Shown here: positions 32,860-37,587 of the stretch, one piece after another
Position numbering within the stretch: position 1 is the first letter of the stretch
How the letters are laid out: each line of letters begins with the position of its first letter
Source of the DNA: Mesostigma viride
Taxonomy: Eukaryota; Streptophyta; Mesostigmatophyceae; Mesostigmatales; Mesostigmataceae
Reading direction: 5' to 3'
Assembly (NCBI GenBank): GCA_009746045.1
Contig: RPFO01000029.1
Span: 1 to 37,587 of the forward strand
DNA length: 37,587 bases
Made by a program: the position numbers and the translations under genes
The notes under the pieces: model-generated
The model's input: the letters and a program-made list of their open reading frames with translations, nothing else
Told to the model about the DNA's origin: nothing
The model's database searches: none

Positions 32860-33425
32860 GTTGCGCCGGCCGTCGTTATCCATGACGAACTGAATGGGTT
32901 TCGTGCAAATCAAGTTTTTTGTTTTGGTGTTCCAGTTGCGCCGGCCGGCGTTTCCAATGGTATCTTGCGCGCACTTGCAAAAGCTTGCACGCTTATCAAC
33001 ATTTTGTGTTGGTAAACATTTTATCACCTCTGGGATTTCCGCCTTCACTACCTGAGTTGCTTCTTTGTGGTTTTCAAATGCAACCGAGTTACGCCGGCCG
33101 TCGTTACTCATGACAAATTGTAGGGGTTTTGTGCAAATCACTTTTGTATGGTTTATGTACATGCATCCAGTTGCGCCGGCCGGCGTTTCCAATGGTATCT
33201 TGCAGTTGCGCAATCAGGCCCCATTACCAAAAGTGTGTTTGTACATCTTTTTTACACCTGAAGGATTTCTGCCTGCATATCCTGAGTTGCTTCTTAATGG
33301 TTTTTAATTGCGCCCGAGTTACGCCGGCCGTCGTTATTAATGACAAACTGTATGTGTTTCATAAAATCACTTTTGTATGGTTTACATGTATCCAGTTGCG
33401 CCGGCCGGCGTTATTAATGACGCTT
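32860..33425. repeat. Three tandem 228-230-bp repeats with paired GC-rich hairpins
   Basis: Units start at 32860, 33088 and 33318 with GTTRCGCCGGCCGTCGTTA. Each contains a second motif, GTTGCGCCGGCCGGCG, at 32935, 33170 and 33395. Between the motifs are conserved words (ATGACRAACTG, GTTTYGTGCAAATCA, TTTTGTATGGTTTA, ATCCA). The CGCCGGCCGGCG core is self-complementary. The same GTTACGCCGGCCGTCGTT word occurs in an intron of the downstream gene at 36047, and a relative occurs in another intron. Confidence 0.85.
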
Positions 33426-33558
33426 GTCGTTCTTGTTTGATGCCCATCGTTTTCGTCGTGTCTTTAATGGTGATTATTTATCATTACTCATCCTCAGGGC
33501 TTTCGGTGCCGCGGGATTAAGAGGCGAAAAAAATCAGCTGCCGTCTGACCAAAGTCTG

Positions 33559-36500
33559 ATGGCGCGATCGGGGCGGGGGGCCGTTTCCGACGGTTCGCGT
33601 CCCTTGTCCAATGACGACCGGGAGCCTGCACTTCGCGGTCTCTGGAGCGACAAGTACATCGAGAACAAGGGGTACAAAATTGCCAATGACATCTTTCCTA
33701 TCATGGCGGAACGCGTGAAAGCAAACAACCACAGGACGCCAGAGATGAGCGCGGAGGTTCTGTCTTGCGCAGCTTCAAGACTAAATGCCATGGTGGCGGA
33801 GAGCAACGGCATTAAGAAGAGGAAGAACTGTGACGGCGGGCTTCCTGAAAATTGGGCGGAATCTCTTCGGGATAACATCAAGAAGGCTTTTGGCGACTTG
33901 GGAACATCTGAGAAGGATCGTGGGCTTAGGTGGGCCTTGTGTGGACTTGTTACGAAGGCAATGGAGGGCGTCCCGGACAGGATTGTGGAGCGCGCGTTCG
34001 GGATTGACAGGCGCTTTGTCGCAACTGTTCGGGGTCACAGGGATGGAATGGAAGAAGGGGAGGACGACCTTTTGATGAGTGCGCCAGAGAGGAGGAGGAG
34101 GAAAGACGAGCTTCCGACGGAAGTCATTGCCCTGATACAAGCGTGCTGGAGGGATGATAACTTGACGCGGGCGTCTCCGAACATGAAGGATGTTCATTGT
34201 GAATGGACCAGAAAGGATTACAAACATACACTAGCGTTTTCGGAGGGTGCGCGCTACTATACTGTCTCCAAGTCGAAGATTTACGAAGTGTTCATTTCCC
34301 GCCATCCGGAGTTGAAGCCACCGCGGCGGATGGACAGTAGGGAGGGGGGGGGGGGAGGGAGAGGAGGGTGTGAGGGGGGGAAATCAGGTGATTTTGGAGA
34401 CGGAGGCAGGGATGTCAATGCTACGCACGAATCAGAAGAGCACAGTTCATGTGGGATACACTACTTTTTGCAAGCATATGCCCGCATGCGTCAAGGGGCG
34501 GTGGAAAATGCGGAACTTGTGCGCATGCCAGCACCACACTACCATGCAGTCCATGGTTGGGGGGTTGGCCAAATTTCGTGCAACTTTTCATGCCAGATGC
34601 GAGTGCGGACCTGAATGCCACGCGTGCGATCATGGTAGCCAGCTCGACGTGGGGTCGTCCGTGCCCACATGTTCCATTTTCAAAGCCACTCACACGACAG
34701 AGTGGGTGAACAAGTTTACTTGTGAGGTGGAGGGGATGAGGGAGGGGGGAGGTTCGAGGTCGTCTGTGGGGTCGTCGCGGCCGCAGGTTCAGCCTTTTCA
34801 GGGCGAACTTGAGGATCTGCCCATGCATGGGAGGGTGCTGGACGACGAGGAAGGGGTGCCCGATCATGACCTGGGCGAGGAGTTGGGGGTTTGCTCGATC
34901 CGGCGTAAGGCTTGTGTGTTGGGCACTTGCCTGGCTCCCAAGTGTGGAATTCGGAACTTCATGTTATGCGAACGGGAGGAGGCTTCCAACCACCTGATTT
35001 CATGGACCAGATACGAGATGCAGGATGTGCCGCCGGGTGCGGTTCTTGGGCCAGAGGTAATTTTTAGTGGAGTGGTTGCGCCCCAAGGCGTTTCTTTTGC
35101 AATGTTTCCTGAAGTTCTTGGGCCAGAGGTAATTTTTAGTGGAGTGGTTGCGCCCCAAGGCGTTTCTTTTTCAATTTTTCCTGAGGTCCTGTCTTTTTTC
35201 TTTCTACAGGTCATTGGTGGGTCGAAGTTGATGTCTTTTCTGTATGTGCACACTGCGCATATGCAGGACGACTGTGACGAGATCGCAAAGGCTGGTGGGC
35301 AGCGATTGACGCAAGTCGACGTCAAGTCCACACCAACGGAGCTAAAGGAGGCAATTGTGGACAAGTGGCCGGACTTCATCCAGCATTGCTTCAACGCGTG
35401 GTGGCAAGCGGACGCCTCCAAGGAATGTCTCTCAAGGATGCGGGTGGGGGACCTTGTATGCCACACAGATTACGCCGAGAACTACCAGTCTTACACCTAT
35501 CACAATCTCCAAGCACAGTATTGGCATCCAGTCACATTCGTCCTTATGCCCTGGATCGTGCGCTACTTGGATCCAGCGTCGGGAAAGGTCGTGAGAAGGG
35601 AGTTTCACTTCATCGGACAGGGCGGAATGAAAAGGGACGGGCGGGCCCTCCGTTTTGCTATCCTCAAAATCCTGGCGACACTACGGTCAGAAGGGGTAGA
35701 GGTGAAGCGCTTCATTGGGTGGTCGGACAATTGCTCCATGCAGTTCAAGTCAAGGAATGTGATCGCGGAAGTGGCCCGGCTGCTGACGGAGGATCCGCAC
35801 CTGGAGTCATTTGAGTGGAATTACTTTGGGGAGCAGCACGGAAAGGGGGAGGTGGATGGAGCTGGTGGGACTGTGAAGTGCATGTTGAGGAGGTGGCACA
35901 TCAGGGAAGAGAACCAGGACAAACAGACGGCCGCCCAGTTGGTGGAGAATCTGGCGTCGGGGGCGGTGGGCGGGACCACAACGACCAGGCGTAACTTCTT
36001 CGAGTTCCCCGAGGTAATTAAGTGTACAGTCCTCGTTCAGGGAATAGTTACGCCGGCCGTCGTTTCTAGGGCGTTCTTGGAGTCCTGGCGATCAGGAGTG
36101 CTTAATAAAACACAACTAGCTCGATGGTCTCGTAACTTCAACTTTCCCTTGTGCAAATCTTGTCTTCGACGCGCAGGTGCTTCCTTACAGCCCAGGGCGC
36201 GGCGAAATCAAAGGAGTGAAGAAGGCGCACTGGTGGCGCATGGACAAGTCGAATGTGACGCGCTTAATGCTGCGCCAGTATTCCTGCTATTGTGGCGGTG
36301 CGTGCGCCGAGGAAAGGTGGTGGGATTGTCGAAAGGAGTGGACCGACATGGACGGCTGGAATGTGGGAGGTGCTCGGATGAAGCTCCACAAACTGGGGGA
36401 GCCAGTGCAAAGGAACCCAAACGGACAAGGGGGGCACGCAGGGACGCGACTGAACAGACTACAGGCAGAGAGGACGATGATGGGAAGGAGACTGAAGCTG

Positions 36501-36908
36501 CGAGACATTTTTGCCGTCGAGTCCTACTCTGGTGATGAGTCCCACGATCCAGATCATCCATATTGGCTAGCGGAAGTCTTGCAGGAGCCTTATCAGGTGG
36601 CCGCTACTTTCGTGAGGCGAGTGGCCGACAGAAACGGCAAGGTCGATAGGGAGTTGTTCCGTAAGGGACAATGGGTGGTGGGGGTGCGCTACTGGGACAG
36701 ATTTCCGGGTATGGCGACGATGTTCAAAATGGACGCCGATGCGCAAGCTGAACAGCCAAACTTGGTCAATTGCTACCTGTGCATGGACGCGGGGTTCGAA
36801 CACACCATTGTTGTCAACCCAGCTAACAATCGCCAGGCCATCTTGACCATTCCGACAGACGTCGAGAAACGGCTCACGAACTTGGCCAAGAAGAGACCTG
36901 TTGAGTAG
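33559..36908 (+). CDS. Transposase-like protein (DYAENY / HGKG-type), multi-exon
   Basis: The spliced reading is 33559-34387, 34446-35056, 35210-36013, 36177-36908, about 991 residues. The first ATG in frame is 33559. The N-terminal part is charged and helical and ends with a DNA-binding-like SKSKIYEVF segment (about 34273). A Cys/His-rich part follows (CACQHH and CECGPECHACDH, 34530-34650; CVLGTCLAPKCG, 34913-34948). The catalytic-looking core has DYAENY (35468), SDNCSMQFKSR (35723) and HGKGEVDGAGGTVK (35837-35878), spaced as in an RNase H-fold DDE/DDD nuclease. The C-terminal exon has CYCGGAC and a BAH-like stretch around YWLAEVLQEP and VVGVRYWDRF. I recall the same motif series (HDYSENY, DGC..QYK.R, HGKG..DG.GG) in uncharacterised transposon-type proteins of cnidarians and molluscs. 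The first join (34387/34446) is uncertain: a G12 run at 34344-34355 could equally be a frameshift. No flanking TIRs were identified for this gene. Confidence 0.7.
34344..34355 (+). other. G12 homopolymer near a frame change in the transposase-like gene
   Basis: A run of twelve G's lies in a Gly/Arg-rich low-complexity stretch just after the N-terminal domain. The protein continues downstream in the +1 frame. One G fewer would connect the two frames, and so would the 58-nt intron at 34388-34445. The Gly-rich stretch itself may be a poorly conserved linker. Confidence 0.55.
34388..34445 (+). other. Candidate 58-nt intron (uncertain)
   Basis: CAG|GTGATTTTGG to GAGCACAG|TTC has GT-AG borders, and its removal brings the N-terminal frame into the frame of the Cys/His and catalytic parts. 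It is much shorter than the other two introns, lacks the hairpin motif, and competes with a homopolymer frameshift as the explanation. Confidence 0.35.
35057..35209 (+). other. Intron with duplicated splice donor and hairpin motif
   Basis: The borders are CCAGAG|GTAATTTTTAG and TTTCTTTCTACAG|GTCATT, with a good polypyrimidine tract. A 72-bp tandem duplication (35042-35113 and 35114-35185) copies the exon end GTTCTTGGGCCAGAG, the GTAATT donor and a GTTGCGCCCCAAGGCGTTTC hairpin, giving a second donor at 35129. Both possible introns (153 and 81 nt) are multiples of three and the intron has no in-frame stop, so retention also leaves the frame open. Interruption of the conserved protein pattern supports removal. 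Confidence 0.75.
36014..36176 (+). other. Intron carrying the GTTACGCCGGCCGTCGTT motif
   Basis: CCCGAG|GTAATTAAG to GACGCGCAG|GTGCTTCC is 163 nt. Removing it joins frames that are otherwise out of register, so splicing is required for the C-terminal exon. It starts with the same GAG|GTAATT as the previous intron and is phase 0. The motif GTTACGCCGGCCGTCGTT at 36047 is identical to the word found twice upstream of the gene. Confidence 0.85.
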
Positions 36909-37587
36909 GCCAGCTCGCCCGGGCTTGGTTGGACGAGGTGGACAGCCTTGAGAGCACGTGCTTCGTTGTGAGCACTTGCCTTTCAGCCGTGATTTGCAAA
37001 CGAGTTCCTTGTCCTGAATTGTAAAGCTCGATTCATGCTCTTTTAAGGAAGTGTATAATATTATCCAGATCATGTATATATTTAGATCTAGACCTGAGTT
37101 CAAATAACATTTCTTAGAGGGCTGAGATGCGCGAGGTCCAGCATACATGTATATATCCATGGAGACATGTTACAAACTCAAATGTTTCATTGTACGTACC
37201 ACTAGCTCGTCGACGGGGGTATCCCATGTAATGTATGATTTATGAATTAATTAATCGCTTAATTGTACAATTTAAATGGATCATGAACTTGTCAAGTGGC
37301 CTAATTTGGTTTATTTGGTTCATCATTTATTGATGTCAATCATTCTTAATTGAATCTCGAGCAATAGCAATCATGAAGCACATCCTAATCATGTGATTCG
37401 CATAATGAGAATAGGCAACAAGTGCTAAGTACTTTGAGGAATGCGGGGTTGGTCAGGTTATTATAGAGCTAGAGCTACAAACGGCACATATATTGCAAAC
37501 TTTGCGCTCCAGGCATGGAATTTCAAAAGTACCAAAATTGGAGCAGTAGATGTTGGAGCGCCCCAATCATGTACGTATTAATTTCAA
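36909..37587. other. 3' flank, AT-rich, with a TGTAA poly(A)-signal candidate
   Basis: After the stop codon at 36906-36908 the composition shifts from GC-rich to AT-rich. TGTAA at 37020-37024, about 110 nt past the stop, matches the common green-algal polyadenylation signal. No further gene is supported; the minus-strand frame 37160-36567 is mostly the shadow of the last exon. Confidence 0.5.

Noticed and set aside
33424-33558. Translation of the transposase-like gene from 33424
   Set aside because: The codon there is TTG and the following residues overlap the hairpin-repeat region. The first ATG in frame is 33559, or else a small upstream exon is used.

Overview
This is a nuclear eukaryotic window, most likely from a microalga or another GC-rich protist. 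A gene with spliceosomal GT-AG introns, a tyrosine-recombinase retrotransposon, very large satellite arrays and the absence of bacterial-style operons all point that way. A TGTAA motif downstream of the host-side gene fits a green-algal poly(A) signal. The species cannot be fixed from the sequence.

Layout. Positions 1-240 are a GCGTAA-type hexamer microsatellite. 241-819 is an almost pure polypurine tract, 863-1650 holds a 366-bp tandem duplication, and 1827-2412 is a 586-bp fold-back (MITE-like) element with an internal tRNA T-arm-like B box. The centre, 3013-31758, is one large inverted structure. Two 2,259-bp arms (3013-5271 and 29500-31758) each contain a 30-bp GC-rich minisatellite, and between them lies a satellite of about 70-bp monomers. 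The satellite runs in one orientation for about 1 kb (5272-6315) and then in the opposite orientation for about 18 kb (6316-15456 plus 20786-29499). It has higher-order repeats of about 1.8-2.8 kb.

A DIRS/PAT/Ngaro-class YR retrotransposon (15457-20783) is inserted in the satellite. On the minus strand it encodes a gag-like protein (20509-19406) and a Pol (19209-16279) with RT, RNase H, a 2A-like GDVHPNPGP motif and a tyrosine recombinase. Its split direct repeats are present in the order A1-B1-A2 ... B2. The junctions with the satellite can be read exactly, show no target duplication, and fit conservative recombination at an AA dinucleotide.

Right of the inverted structure lie an AT-rich tract (about 32399-32545), three 228-230-bp repeats carrying GC-rich hairpins (32860-33420), and a multi-exon gene (33559-36908). 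That gene encodes a transposase-like protein of about 990 aa with DYAENY, SDNCSMQFKSR and HGKG..DG.GG motifs. Two of its introns carry the same kind of hairpin motif as the upstream repeats, which suggests introner-like or intron-targeted repeats.

The coding content is therefore mobile-element derived. The main novelty candidates are the 28.7-kb inverted satellite-bearing structure, the hairpin motif shared by the introns and the upstream repeats, and the DYAENY transposase-like gene. Calls rest on reading the sequence and on recalled family motifs; no alignment or database search was run.
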